NCBI RefSeq assembly: GCF_019320115.1
Contig: NC_089598.1
Span: 82,666,059 to 82,730,058, forward strand
DNA: 64,000 bases
Direction: 5' to 3'
DNA from: Miscanthus floridulus
Lineage: Eukaryota; Streptophyta; Magnoliopsida; Poales; Poaceae
Shown here: one piece after another, positions 45,330 to 57,347 of the stretch
How positions within the stretch are numbered: position 1 is the stretch's first letter
How the letters are laid out: the number at the start of each line of letters is the position of its first letter
Notes under the pieces: generated by a model
Database searches by the model: none
What the model was told of the DNA's origin: nothing
Seen by the model: only the letters and a program-made list of their open reading frames with translations
Made by a program: the position numbers and the translations under genes

Positions 45330-45998
45330 GAAGAGTGTGGCGTTAACATGTGTGATAAGCACTCAAGGTACACAGAGAAAATGAAGAAGGGACACATTAC
45401 AGAAAACTTAAAATTGCATCAATTATGGATTGCAAAATGTTTCTCATTTGGACTCTAAATTCTTGAAAATTGTGCATACCACCGGATAAGGATTATTTTT
45501 CAATGTTTCACACCACAAATGTTTTAAAGTGTGAAAGCATGAAGAAAATTACCCTCACTTTTTTGTCTGATATAGAGTTTGCGCACATAGGAAGGGTGTG
45601 TATGTACATGCTACGTCATATACCACAAAGACACAAAGATACATTTTAATTTGGCTTTGTAATGTTAAAATCCCTTTTTCTAGTCTATATACATAATCAT
45701 GAACACATACCTTGGAAGAGATCCTCAGAAAAGACCACCATGGAACGATTGAAATGTAAACAATGGAACAATGCTTTGTATTGGACAGGTCATTCCTTGT
45801 AAAAAAAGATGTGGTAGGACTTTTGATAGTTTAGGAAAAAACACATCATACATGGCATCAAATTAATGAAACTTTGAAACATTTTGCTTTAACTACAATG
45901 CATTTGTACAACTAGTGTATGACACACACATTTGATAGTTAAGGGCAATGTTGTTTTTATGATCTACTGATCTACATCCAAAGCTAATCATCATTGTG
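45330..45998. repeat. Direct repeat copy 2 (without MITE)
   Basis: Partner of 41951-42960. It is cut at 45998-46000, where the Tourist-like element begins. Confidence 0.7.
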
Positions 45999-46002
45999 CT
46001 TA

Positions 46003-46669
46003 GGGCCCTGTTTGGGACCGCCTCTGGTGGAAAGAAGCCGTGCAAGGGTACCAAACGCCGTGATTCTCTAGCAACTTATTTTTCCATGATTCTTTCCCTG
46101 CCTCGTTTCACGTGAACGTTGAATCGACTCCCAATGAACAGTGGGAAAATCCACATGATTCTCTCCTGCATCGCTTGGCTTCACCTTCCTCGCTAGAGTC
46201 TAGTGTCTGCCTCCTCTTGCTCAATGCTACGCCTGGTCCCTTGGGCCCTACCTCCGTCTCTCTCTCTCATCCCCATCACCGGATCCACCTCCTCCATCTC
46301 CAGCAGTGACGAGATGGGTTATGCTTGTGAGACAGCGGCGGCGGCGGATCCGCCTCCTTCTCCAGCAGTGATGGGGCAAGTGATGCCTATGAGATGGGGG
46401 CGAAGGCGGATCCACCTCCTTCTTTGGCGATGATGAGGCGAGGTGGGTGATGCGTGCAAGATGGGGGTAGCGGTGGATCCATCTCCTTCTTCTCTAGTGG
46501 TAACTTTGGCAAGTCCTTTGGGCTCAGGTAGTTGTGGGAGGAATTAGAGTCCCAAATACCAAGCTTTTCCTTGCTTTGTTTCTAATCAAAGCTGGCTGTG
46601 AATTGAAGCGTGGGCAATATAAGTTGTTCCAAATAGGGCCTAGGCCTCTAAGTTGTTCCAAACAGGGCC
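46003..46669. mobile_element. Tourist/PIF-Harbinger-like TIR element
   Basis: Left GGGCCCTGTTTGGGACC (46003) and right GGTCCAAA-type CCAAACAGGGCC (46669) are inverted, flanked by TTA (46000-46002) and CTA. The last 40 bp contain a duplicated end (tccaaatagggcctaggcct). The interior holds three imperfect units of about 66 bp, each with GGATCC(G/A)CCTCCTTCT-like cores (46345-46490). Confidence 0.6.
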
Positions 46670-46671
46670 TA

Positions 46672-49600
46672 TGTAACACCCTAGTGTTAAGCAATGCATT
46701 TTTCATTTGCATTTCATGAGCACAAGCATCATCCAAGCATTCATGAGCATGAGCATATGAAGTTTCATTTTATTCACTTTCTCTTTATCACATGTGATGT
46801 TGCTCATATACTTAATTATGCTTGTGATCATATATGACCAGTGCATGAGATGGTTGTGAGGTCACCAAAATACCTTAGACACACCTTGAATGATAATTGG
46901 AACAATGTTTATATTCATGACTTGAGCCAATTTTGCTTCTGAGTGTTGGTTTACTTTGTAATGCCATTTTCATGATGCTAGTTTGACCAAAGTTGAACAA
47001 TAGCTTAGAGTGTTTGCATGGCTATGTGACCTAAATAAAAGTTATAGTTCACATCATGGGTAACAAACTTTGTTTAAGGGTCATGAGCTGAATTAGTGTC
47101 TAACATGGTTAAATAGAGCTCACAAGTATCAATAAAATGTTGTTTTGTGACTTGAAAATTTTTCTAAGTAGAATGCCGATTTCAGTTTCAATGTAGCCCA
47201 CTTTAGAGCTTTGTAGTTTCAAAACCATGGCGATTTAGACAAAACTCCTTTAATCAATCTTGTAGTACTCATGTAGCTCTACACTTTGTATTAATGAAGT
47301 TTTCACCAACTCACCATGGATTAGGAGCTTTGATCATTTGAAGATGCGTTGTTAGTCACCTGAATCGCACTTAGCCGATTCAAATTTCAGCCATGTCGTG
47401 GCCGACCGGCGCAGGCCGCGCGCGCCGCATGGTGGCTGCCCACTAGCGATGGTCCCACCAGTCAGGCCAATGTAGGCAGAAAGGCGCGCCGCTCCCTCCC
47501 ACTCTCTCTCATGCACTCACTCCCTATGCCTCGCCTCACTCGCTTGCCCTCACACTCGCCAAAGCAAGTGGAGCACTGCAGCAGCGTCGTCGTCATGCCT
47601 CCAATAGCAGCGTTTGTCGTCCATGAAGCACCACTGCTCAATCCTTTGCACCCATAGCTCTGCCATCACCTCCTCCACCTCGTCGACCCGCCATTGCCTT
47701 ATCTCGAGCCAAGGTAAAGGCCTATGGGCCGTTGCCGTCACCGCCATGGCCACAAAGCACTGCCGAGCTCTGAGCTCGCCGTGGCTAGCCCTATCCACCG
47801 CTCCTCCTACCACTCTCTCTCTCTTGGTTTGTCTTCGCTGTAAACCCTAGAAGCCATAGCCGCCGCTCATAGAGCCGCTATCGCGTCGTCGGTTCCAGAA
47901 CATGAGTCACACCGCCATGAGCCGAGAGCGCCACCACCATGCACGTCAATGTGGTCGCGCCTATCTAGTCGTCATTCTCTCTCGTAGTAGGCATTAGGGT
48001 TAGCCTTAGGATGGGGAAACTCGTGGGGAAGACAGATGCACGCTTGCGCCCCCTTTCCCGCTGAAACATCACCGTGCCGCCGTTGTGCTCGCGCCGCCAT
48101 GCACACGGCCAAGCATCACCGCCACTTCACCATGACATGATTCATGCCATAGAGCTTCGCTAGGGTTTGTAGATGTCATAGCCACGCTCGCCTGAGCATG
48201 CTGTCACCGGAGATGGTCGAAGCACCACCGCACACCGCTGCTGAGCCACCATGCTCGCTGGCGAGGTAGCTCCGATGACCCTCTGAGCAAACCTAGGGTA
48301 CTTGTAAATGTGCGTGATGATGGGGCACACATCGATTGTGACCTCATCGCTGGTGACCTCGCCGTCGGTGAGTTCTCGTCGGTCAGAGCGCCGCCTCTGC
48401 TCTGTGCATCTGTTAAGTGGGGTTGGTTTGACCGTGGGCCCCTACTGTCAGTCGCAGTGGGTGTATAGACCAGGTGCACCTAACTGTAGCACCCGACTAA
48501 ATTTGATTTTCTTTATTTATTTCACAGATTTTGTTGCTAACTTGCAAAAATTATATCTAGAGCTAGGAGTATCGAAATAGGGTGGACCCAATTTTTTTGG
48601 ATTCATCTTGAATTGTACTATTTGATAAAAATATTAAATCTACTGCTTAGGTATTTTTCTGGGAGAATTAAATTAAGCAAAATAAGTGCTTTTAAATTAG
48701 TTTATATCTTATAAAATGCATATCTTGAGCTAGGAAGATGATAAAATTATAGTTCTAATTTTGCTAGTCTTGTGTTCACATACTCTAGCCAGGAAAAAAA
48801 TTAAACCTAAAGTAAGCATACTTGAAATATGGTCTTAATTAAATAGGGTAAAGATACATAACATATGGCCATGCAAATACTTACACAGTATTCTTATGCT
48901 AAGAGGAAAGTAAGAAAAATATTAAATCTGTTGCTTGACACTTTTCATTAGGCTAATCATTTTTTACAAAAATAAACCTATATAACTTGTCATTTTAGTA
49001 GAGGTGGCTGTACTTATCCAAATGGCATGAAATTTGTACAGTATACTATTAGGGTCATATGTAGACTACTATAATTTTCTCAGAATTTATTAAGCAATAG
49101 AAGTATTTATCCTTTAAACCCCCTTATTATCTTAGGAAATTAATAAATGAATATAAATAAATTAGTTAGGCTTAACCATGATGTTTTCTGTGGTGTGTGT
49201 GATGTATATAATCTGTTAACATTATTAGTGAGGCTTAGAAGTATTTGTTTATAGGCAACTAGTTAATTATTGCTTTATAATTCAACTAGATGACTGCATG
49301 TGTAGTTTCGGTTATGTTGATGATTTCATTATGATAATGATCTTTTCTATAAAACTTGTTAATAACAAAGTTGTAGATAACTTAGTTATCTACCTAGTAT
49401 TAAATTTTCATAGTCATAGGTCTTATGGTTTAAGAATTATGGCTATAAAAAGTCTGCTATAAAAAATGCTCACTTTCTGGACAGATCTGAAAGATTGAAT
49501 TATTGGACCTTGATAATTGCTGAATCACTTTGAGATGATTAAAAGAAAGTGGTAGGCAATTTAATAATCTTTCTAGAAAGTCAACAACCATATTAATTAG

Positions 49601-51507
49601 ATGTGTATAACTCCTGTTATGGTCAAAACAAGTGGTTGCTGTCTTATAGTCCAGATAATGATCTATATAAGTGTTTGTTTAGTTACTAGAGAAGAGATAT
49701 GCACCTACTCAGTAAGAGAAAATGTAACTTGTTGTCACCTTAAGGCAATGATGTTGAGAACACTTAGGAGGATGCATTTCATCACACTATATACTATGCT
49801 ACTTGTCATTATATATGCATCTAGGATATCTTATTCCATGCTCATACATATAGGATCATCCGAAGGGATAACTCTATTGGAGTTCGAAGAAGAACCAGAG
49901 GAACAACAGGAGGCACCTCAGGCCATAGCTCCAGAAGGAGAGGAGAAAACTCTTGAAGACTTAACCGAGTGCCCAGACCATAGGCCAACTTCTTTTATCA
50001 AAGGCAAGTCCTAGAGTATTCTAAGTCTCCCATGTTTTATAAAAATATCACTTGAGTCTTTTTATGTTTGATGCATTAGGTTATAAGAGTTGATTGGAAA
50101 CACTTGATGCATAGCACCACCTTGTCCAGATATATATACCTTTAACCCTATATAGGTTCAAGATCGAATATATGCTTAGCCATGCTTAGACCGGTAGAAG
50201 TCGGATAATTTCCTGTCACCTACGAGATATAGGTGGATATCGAAGCACGGTTGGCTATATTTGCTATCATGAAAAAGAACCATGGGGTAATGTAATGGGA
50301 GGTCGGACAAAGTCTATGTGTAGGTTGAATCATGTGATTCTGTCTATGACAATTAAGGACTGTACCATGGTTGGAACTTTTATCGAGATTGAACACATGC
50401 CTCTCACCTAGCTGGCCGGATAACTCATTCCGACCACGAAGCCAAGTAGCTCAACTCAGGCTGGGCCCTGTTCTATGAAAGTGTGCACTTTGGATGGTAG
50501 TAAGGATGTGCGGGGAGCTAGGCGTGAGCCTAAGGGCAGGGTAGTCCTGATCGTCCTAGCAACTGGTCATCCTTGATTGTGTGGCGCTGATTGGACCCAC
50601 GAAATGTGTACCTGAGTTGTACCAAAGGTGACCGTTGAATTGGTCTGCCTGAGTTTGTGTTAAGAATGAATTCCCAGCTGGTTGAAATTGATTCAAATCG
50701 CCGTCTCCCCCGGACTGTGAGAAATTTGGCTAGCTCCAGCATCGTAGTAACTATATTATGGAATATGATGGTTATGATGAATATGGAATTATTACATCGG
50801 CTATGGTTACTACTATATGCTACTAAATAACATACCACATGTTTGGCATAGGTTAGTCATGAATCTAAAAATGAATAGCTATAATTAACTTGACGACTGA
50901 ATTATAAATGTACAACTAAATTAGTCGCCTTTTATGCAAATGTTGCCAAGCTAACTCCACTTATAAAGCCTTGCATGATCCTTGGAGTCACTTTATTTTT
51001 GGTTTATGACGGGTAAGTCTAGCTGAGTACCTTCTTGTACTCAGGGTTTATTTCCCATTATTGTAGATAATACGATGTATCATGGCTACTGTAAGAACTG
51101 CTTCTGTCCCGCCATGGACGAGGAGTAGGGCCTTGGGCAAGGCGTCTCTCGTTAATTCCTCTCTTATGCTTTTGTGGAAATGTGATCATGAGCCAGCACC
51201 ATATTTGAACAGTGATGACATATGTTGGTTTCAAACTTTATTTGCTTTCGATACTATTTTACTTGAACTTGGTTTGTAATAACTTTTAATCGTACTCTGA
51301 TATATGGAATGGTACTTGTGAACTTTATGTAACGTGTGACATGTATATTGAATCATGTACGTTCTTGGTTGTATGTTGGTTGAATGAAGACCCTTTGTGG
51401 TACTCAACAGACTACTGGGTTTATATGGGCTCAAGTATAATAGTGCGACCGCTTGTGGGCTGCTATTGTACTTGTGCTCTTATAAATTGGACGATTCTGC
51501 TATAGCA
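46672..51507 (+). repeat. 5' LTR of Del/Tekay-type element A (about 4.84 kb)
   Basis: It starts TGTAACACCCTAGTGTTA at 46672, directly at the end of the Tourist-like element, and ends ...TTCTGCTATAGCA at 51507, followed by a degenerate initiator-Met primer site (ACATCAGAGC). Collinear with the solo LTR at 30511-34905 in inverse orientation. The 5' flank is GCCTA. It contains a GC-rich island (47390-48480) and the small spliced ORF described separately. Confidence 0.85.
49699..51128 (+). CDS. Putative LTR-encoded spliced micropolypeptide (element A copy)
   Basis: Model: exon 1 49699-49711 (ATGCACCTACTCA then GTAAGA), exon 2 49854-50003, exon 3 51067-51128. Introns are 142 and 1063 nt; the second has a GC donor (AAAG|GCAAGT) and a GTAG acceptor. 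The joined length is 225 nt, 74 residues plus stop. Exon 2 contains ITLLEFEE, a Glu/Gln/Pro-rich stretch and ECPDHRPTSF; exon 3 ends TMYHGYCKNCFCPAMDEE. Stop codons lie just after the exon 2 donor, inside the intron. The matching exon 2 of the solo LTR differs by one codon in length and largely by silent changes. No known protein recognised. Unproven; it may also be a relic of a captured gene. Confidence 0.4.
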
Positions 51508-52361
51508 GACATCAGAGCAAGATTCAACATTAACTGCCACATGTGTATTTAAAACAAAGATTTTTGTTTTCCAAAACCAGTTTTTAGCAACTTATAGCTA
51601 TATATATAGGTGTTTAAATCTAAAATTTAAATCTAAAGTGTGCCAGTGATCACTTCCTTTATGCCTAATTAAGGATTTTAGGTGGCTAATTAAATACTAA
51701 CTTGGGGGTTTTTACCTTCGTCGTCCATACGGCGTGCTATTATATGGATGTCATTCACTTGAGTGGTAATGTATGGATCAAATGCCTCTACGTCCAAGGT
51801 AAGATGATGAGTGGCATGACCGCAAGATATGAGCGTATGGTTAATGAGGAGAGTTAGCTTTGGTACTGAAGTATATATATGTCTCATATATATATACGGA
51901 GATATTTAATTGTGGGTTAGCTTGGATACGGCTATATATGCATATTTATATTTATATATAGGGCATATTTACTTTCAGGTAGCTTTGATATGGAAGTATA
52001 TATATATGGGTATATATATATAAGTGTTTAGCTTGCAACCTAGAGCCCATATTTTCATTTCTGCATATATAATTGTGGGGTTGGGCTAAAATGAAATTCT
52101 TGTGCGGGTACACTAACAGCGAAATGTGTAGCCCGACTAACTACGTTATATATGAGAGAACGCATGTATGCTATCATGTATGCCGTTAGAAGTTTTAATT
52201 TTCCTAAGTTTGTGAGGACATACGAAACATACATGCATCATGATCAATCATTCATTACACACTTGCATTGTTCCTCCCCTTATAAGTTTCTTATTCGGTT
52301 AAGTAACTCTTTTCTATTATAACATTGCTCTCATAAGAGTTGCACCATTTTGTTGGAACAG
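51508..52361. other. Leader of element A
   Basis: AT-rich segment between primer site and gag, with several 'tatatata' runs (51870-52070). No frame. Confidence 0.6.
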
Positions 52362-55300
52362 ATGGCAGCATCAGCTGGGAGTGAGACTTTCCTGGAAATG
52401 TTTGATACCCCTACCCTACTTTGGAGGGTCCTGCATTATGCAAGATATACCGAACCACCTCTCTATTCCTAGAATGAGGTATACCTAGAAGGATAGCAAT
52501 GGTATGAGGTGCAGCTAACCATACCATCTCATACCCAAGCACCCCTATGGCAGGAGTGGAAGGCAAAATTTGAAGGAAAAACTCCTTGGGAAGGTGCCTA
52601 GGTAGTTGCTTTTGAGGTGCTGAGACAGATAGGTCAGCAACACAGGGATGAGCTTACCGACAGTGTCGCTGGTACTTTCCTCAGGTGGATCCATCCACAT
52701 CAGTTTGGGCATAGCATAACCGCAATGCATTGATCCGAGACCGGGATGAGTGGGCAGATAGTTCTAGTCCCGCTATGAGTGCAATGTTTGTCATGATGAA
52801 AATGTTCTATACTCGTTAGGATACCCAGGACTTCTAGCAGGAGTCCTATACCTCGTGTAGGGACAAGCTCATGAGAGCTGAAGCTGCATAGCGTAATCTA
52901 AGGAAGCATGTTCACAAGCACAAAAAGGCAGCAAGTGAGGCTCGATGGGACACTAATCAAGCTTATGTGGCATTGGGGAGCTCCATGCTCAGATGGAACG
53001 GGTCGACCAATAGAGAGCTACCGCCCAAGAGGCAAGAGCTAACGATCAGGCAGTGCTAGCAGGACTGTGGGAGCAACTAGAGGCCGCCCACGCTGAGGCA
53101 CTCATAGCTACATGCTAACGGATCCAAGCAAACAACCATGTCGTCATGGTAGAAGAAGCACAAAACAATGCCAAAGCCTTAGCAGCTCAGTAGGACCAAG
53201 GAACAACTAGCCATGCTTCAACTGCAATCAGTTAGGCCATTGGTCCAAGGAGTGCCCCCATCCCAAGAAGAATGGTAATCAAAACTAGGGTAATAAAAAA
53301 TAGGCCAATCCCAAAGCACGTCCTAGATACATGTATTATACAGCTGTGGAAGAAGTTCCCATGGGAGAAGTTGTTACCGCCGGTATGTTCCATGTTAACA
53401 AACATCCCGCCATTGTTTTATTTGATTCTAGAGCTTCTCATTCATTTATGAGCCAAGCATTTGCATCTAACTATGATTAGAAGATAATTGAGGTAGACAA
53501 GGGTGGTTATAGTATAAGTTTAGCTAGGGCTACTATCTCTACAAATCAAATAGTCAGAGATGTGCTCATCTCTATACAAGAGAGGGAGTACACAATGGAT
53601 CTTATAGTATTACTAGGACTAGTGATAGATGTGATATTGGGCATGAAATGGATGAGCAGTCATGGAATTCTCATTGACACTACCACTAGAACAATTATGT
53701 TGAGAGAACCAAAGGGGAGTAATGCTTTTCTAGTACCACTTCCCTAGAGTTTTGATCTTCAAAACTTGTCTTGTGCTACTCAAGCCACTACCCAATGTGA
53801 TATTCCAATAGTCTGTGAATTTCCTGATGTATTTCTAGATGAGTTGTAGGGTTTACTGCCTGATAGGGATATGGAATTTAAGATCAAGTTAGTGCCGGGT
53901 ACAGCACCTTTCTTGAGAAGACCCTATAGGATGACACCAAATGAGTTAGCTGAACTTAAAATTCAGCTACAGGAACTGTTGGACAAAGGTCTCATTCGAC
54001 CCAGTTCGTCTCCATGGGGTTGTCTAGCTTTATTTGTAAAGAAGAAGGACAAATCCTTGCGGATGTGTCTAGATTATAGGGTGCTTAATGTTGTAACCAT
54101 TAAGAACAAGTATCCTTTACCTCGTATCGATATTTTGTTTGATCAACTGGAAAAAGCAAAGGTATTCTCTAAGATTGACTTGAGGTCCGATTATCATCAG
54201 ATTAAGATCAGGCCAAAAGATGTACCAAAAATAGCTTTCTCCACAAGGTACGGCGTGTACGAATATTTGGTCATGTCTTTTGGACTGACAAATGCTCCTA
54301 CCTACTTCATGTACTTGATGAATTCGGTATTCATGCCCGAGCTCGATAAGTTTGTGGTCATGTTTATCGATGATATCTTGATTTACTTGAAGAATAAAAT
54401 AGATCATGTAGAGCATCTAAGAGTTGTCTTGTCTAGATTAAGAGAGCATCAATTATATGCCAAATTTAGCAAGTGTGAATTCTAGTTGAAGAAAGTACCT
54501 TTCTTGGGTCATATCTTATCTCAAGATGGAATCTCTATAGACCCAACTAAAGTATAAGAGGTCATGGATTGGAAGGCCCCAACTTTGGTTCATGAGGTTC
54601 AGAGTTTTCTAGAGCTAGCAGGCTACTATTATCGTTTCATTCCGGATTTTTCCAAGATACCTAAGCCCATGACCAGACTACTCTAGAAGGATGAAAAGTT
54701 CAATTGGACTCTAGAGTGTGAAGCCGCTTTTCACACCCTACGGACCTTGCTAACTACAGCTCCTGTTGTAGCGCAATCCAACATTAAAAAGCCTTTTGAT
54801 GTGTTCTGTGATGCATCGGGTATAGGTTTGGGGTGTGTGCTCATGCAAGAAGGTTGAGTTATTACCTATGCTTCTCGACAATTGGGAAAGCATGAACTCA
54901 ATTATACTACGCATGATTTAGAGCTCGCAGCAGTTGTTCACGCATTGAAGATATGGAGACATTAGTTGTTGGAAAACGTATGTCACATATACACTGATCA
55001 TAAAAGTCTCAAATATATCTTCACTCAACTTGAGCTGAACATGAGGCAACATTGATGGTTAGAGCTAATCAAGGACTATAATTTGGAAGTGCACTACCAT
55101 CCAGGAAAAGCCAATGTTTGTCGTAGATGCACTTAGTCGAAAAACTCATTGTAACACCTTAGGAGACTTATTAGAGGATGGATTTAATTTGTTACATCCT
55201 ACGGTGCTACACAATATCACCGTTAGTTGCTCACTTGAGAGCAAGATCATAGAACTACAGTAGACAAATGTAGGTGTATTTCACATTAAGAGAAAGATGA

Positions 55301-55641
55301 AAGAACAGGAAACCAAATATTTTAGGTTGGATGAAAGAGGTGTGCTATGGTTTAAGGACTGGCTTGTGGTACCGAAAGACCGAGAACTTATAAATCAAAT
55401 TTTAGATGAAGCTCATTCATCTAAGTTGTCTATCTATCCAGGTAGTAGCAAAATGTACCAGGATTTGAAAACCCGTTTCTGGTGGACCAAGATGAAGAAG
55501 GAAATTGCAGCCTACGTTGCTAGGTGTGATGTCTTTAGCCAAGTGAAGGCAGATCATCTGAAACCTGGTGGACAGCTTCAGCCGTTGTCCATCCTAGGCT
55601 GGAAATGGGAGGAAATAAGTATGGACTTCATTACAGGCCTC
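52362..55641 (+). pseudogene. Element A gag-pol, multiply interrupted
   Basis: Gag begins at ATG 52362 (MAASAGSETFLEMFD) and has a zinc knuckle CFNCNQLGHWSKECPHPKK near 53220. The protease motif is FDSRASHSF near 53420 (normally DSG/DTG, so altered). RT at 53871-54485 shows [32 protein letters not shown] and an intact FIDDILIY. RNase H ([20 protein letters not shown]) is followed by a stop at 54856-54858. The H2C2 part of integrase lies near 55400-55550, and the frame reaches MDFITGL at 55640. Over ten stops, e.g. 53746-53748 and 54483-54485. Typical Del/Tekay sequence; inactive. Confidence 0.85.
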
Positions 55642-55655
55642 TATAACACCCTCGG

Positions 55656-56262
55656 TGATAGAAGGGGAGTGCCCGATCTTTCGGTGAGTGGAGATAATTT
55701 CGATCTGGTGGAAGTAGACCCTCACGATCCGACTACGGCGAGCGAACCCGAAGCGCCAATGCAATCGCTGAACCAACTCCCGATGGTTACCAACCTCGCC
55801 GGTGCGAGATCAGCCTGATCACGAAGATCGTTTCCTGCACGCAATCGAAAAACGAACAAGAAAAAGACGCGAGCAATCACAATTATCGCTCGAAGGTGGA
55901 GTTCTGAATCACACAAAGACGGCGCGGAATTGCCGTGTTCGAGAGTAGCTAAAGCTAGATGTAAAACAAAACTCCAATTGTAAACAAAAGGGACTCCGAC
56001 TAAATAAAGGGGGCGCAGCCCCTGGAGTCCAGATCGACGGCAGGAGGGGGGGCGCCACCAGGGGAAAGGCGGTGGCTCCCAGCCCTAGGCGCCCCACCTG
56101 GGCTGCCCTGTTGGGCCATCTTCTTATTCCGCTGGCCCTTCGTTCCTTAACAGCATGATGAAGTTTAATTCTCTCGCACGGGCCCGAGTGATTGGCCCTA
56201 GATGATCAACTGGAGGCGCCTGAGGTGCTGCTGGTGTAGATGTACTCGTGGTGTCCTCATCA
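55656..56262 (-). repeat. 3' LTR of CRM element
   Basis: On the minus strand TGATGAGGAC...TTCTATCA. The first 139 nt encode the last 45 residues of pol and its stop. Confidence 0.9.
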
Positions 56263-57347
56263 TCCTCCCCTTCTTGAATTGAAGTCGTCCTCGACGGCAA
56301 CTCCTCATCTTCGCCCGCATAAGGTTTCAAATCTGCAACATTAAAACTCGTGGAAACACCAAACTCCGCAGGTAGGTCAAGGATGTAAGCATTATCATTA
56401 ATCTTGGTTAGTACTTTAAAAGGACCAGCAGCACGTGGCATCAATTTAGAACGACGTAAAGTAGGAAAACGATCCTTTCTTAAATGCAACCAAACCAGAT
56501 CACCCGGTTCAAAAGTAACATGTTTTCTCCCTTTACTACCCGCAACCTGATATTTAGCATTAGCAGTAGCAATGTTTTGTTTAGTTTGTTCATGCAAGCT
56601 AATCATTTGATCAATATGTGCAGCGGCATCTATGTGTGGAGCGTCCTCAGCATCAAGAGCAAACAAATCAATGGGCGCTCGAGGAATATAACCATAAACA
56701 ATCTGAAAGGGACACATTTTTGTAGAAGAATGCGTTGCATGATTATAAGCAAACTCAACATGAGGCAAGCAATCCTCCCAACGTTTCAAGTTTTTATCTA
56801 AAACAGCCCTAAGCATGGTTGACAAAGTTCGATTAACCACCTCAGTTTGCCCATCAGTCTGAGGGTGACAAGTAGTGCTAAACAGCAATTTAGTTCCCAT
56901 TTTATTCCACAGTGATCTCCAAAAATGACTGAGAAACTTAGCATCACGATCAGAGACTATTGTATTTGGAATACCATGCAAACGAATAATCTCTTTAAAG
57001 AATAATTCAGCAATATTGCTAGCATCATCAGTCTTATGACAAGGTATAAAATGAGCCATTTTGGAGAAACGATCAACAACCACAAAAATACTGTCCCTCC
57101 CCTTCTTAGTTCGAGGCAATCCCAAAACAAAGTCCATAGAAATATCAAGCCAAGGGGAAGTAGGAACAGGCAAAGGCATGTACAAACCATGGTTGTTCAA
57201 TCGTGACTTAGCTTTCTGGCAAGTATTGCAACGTGCAACAAGGCGCTCAACATCAGCGCGCATCCGGGGCCAAAAGAAATGAGCAGCCAGCACCTCATGC
57301 GTCTTGTAGACGCCAAAGTGCCCCATGAGACCGCCTCCATGCGCTTC
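56124..57347 (-). pseudogene. CRM integrase and C-terminal CR motif (downstream of in-frame stop)
   Basis: It continues the gag-pol frame after the TAG at 57348-57350 with no frameshift. The zinc-binding H2C2 part (HFFWPRMRADVERLVARCNT), catalytic D (WLDISMDFVLGL), D (IVSDRDAKFLSHFWR) and E (HPQTDGQTEVVNRTLSTM) are all intact. A GPF motif (PRAAGPFKVLTKI) and the CR motif (GPITRAR) follow. The CR motif is thought to direct CRM elements to centromeric chromatin. The frame ends at 56124 inside the LTR. Confidence 0.88.
56263..56275 (-). other. Polypurine tract of CRM element
   Basis: Minus strand AAGAAGGGGAGGA directly before the LTR start TGATGAGG; it lies inside coding sequence. Primes plus-strand DNA. 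Confidence 0.8.

Larger units (their letters stand above)
46672..55641 (+). mobile_element. Del/Tekay-type chromovirus element A, interrupted in integrase
   Basis: LTR, primer site, gag, protease, RT, RNase H and the zinc-binding part of integrase, then an abrupt change to the start of another LTR at 55642. The 3' half of integrase, any chromodomain and the 3' LTR are beyond the nested insertion. Confidence 0.8.

Noticed and set aside
55297..55818. 173-codon ORF joining integrase sequence to an unrelated tail
   Set aside because: Chance fusion of element A integrase with Del LTR B and CRM LTR sequence across the insertion junctions.
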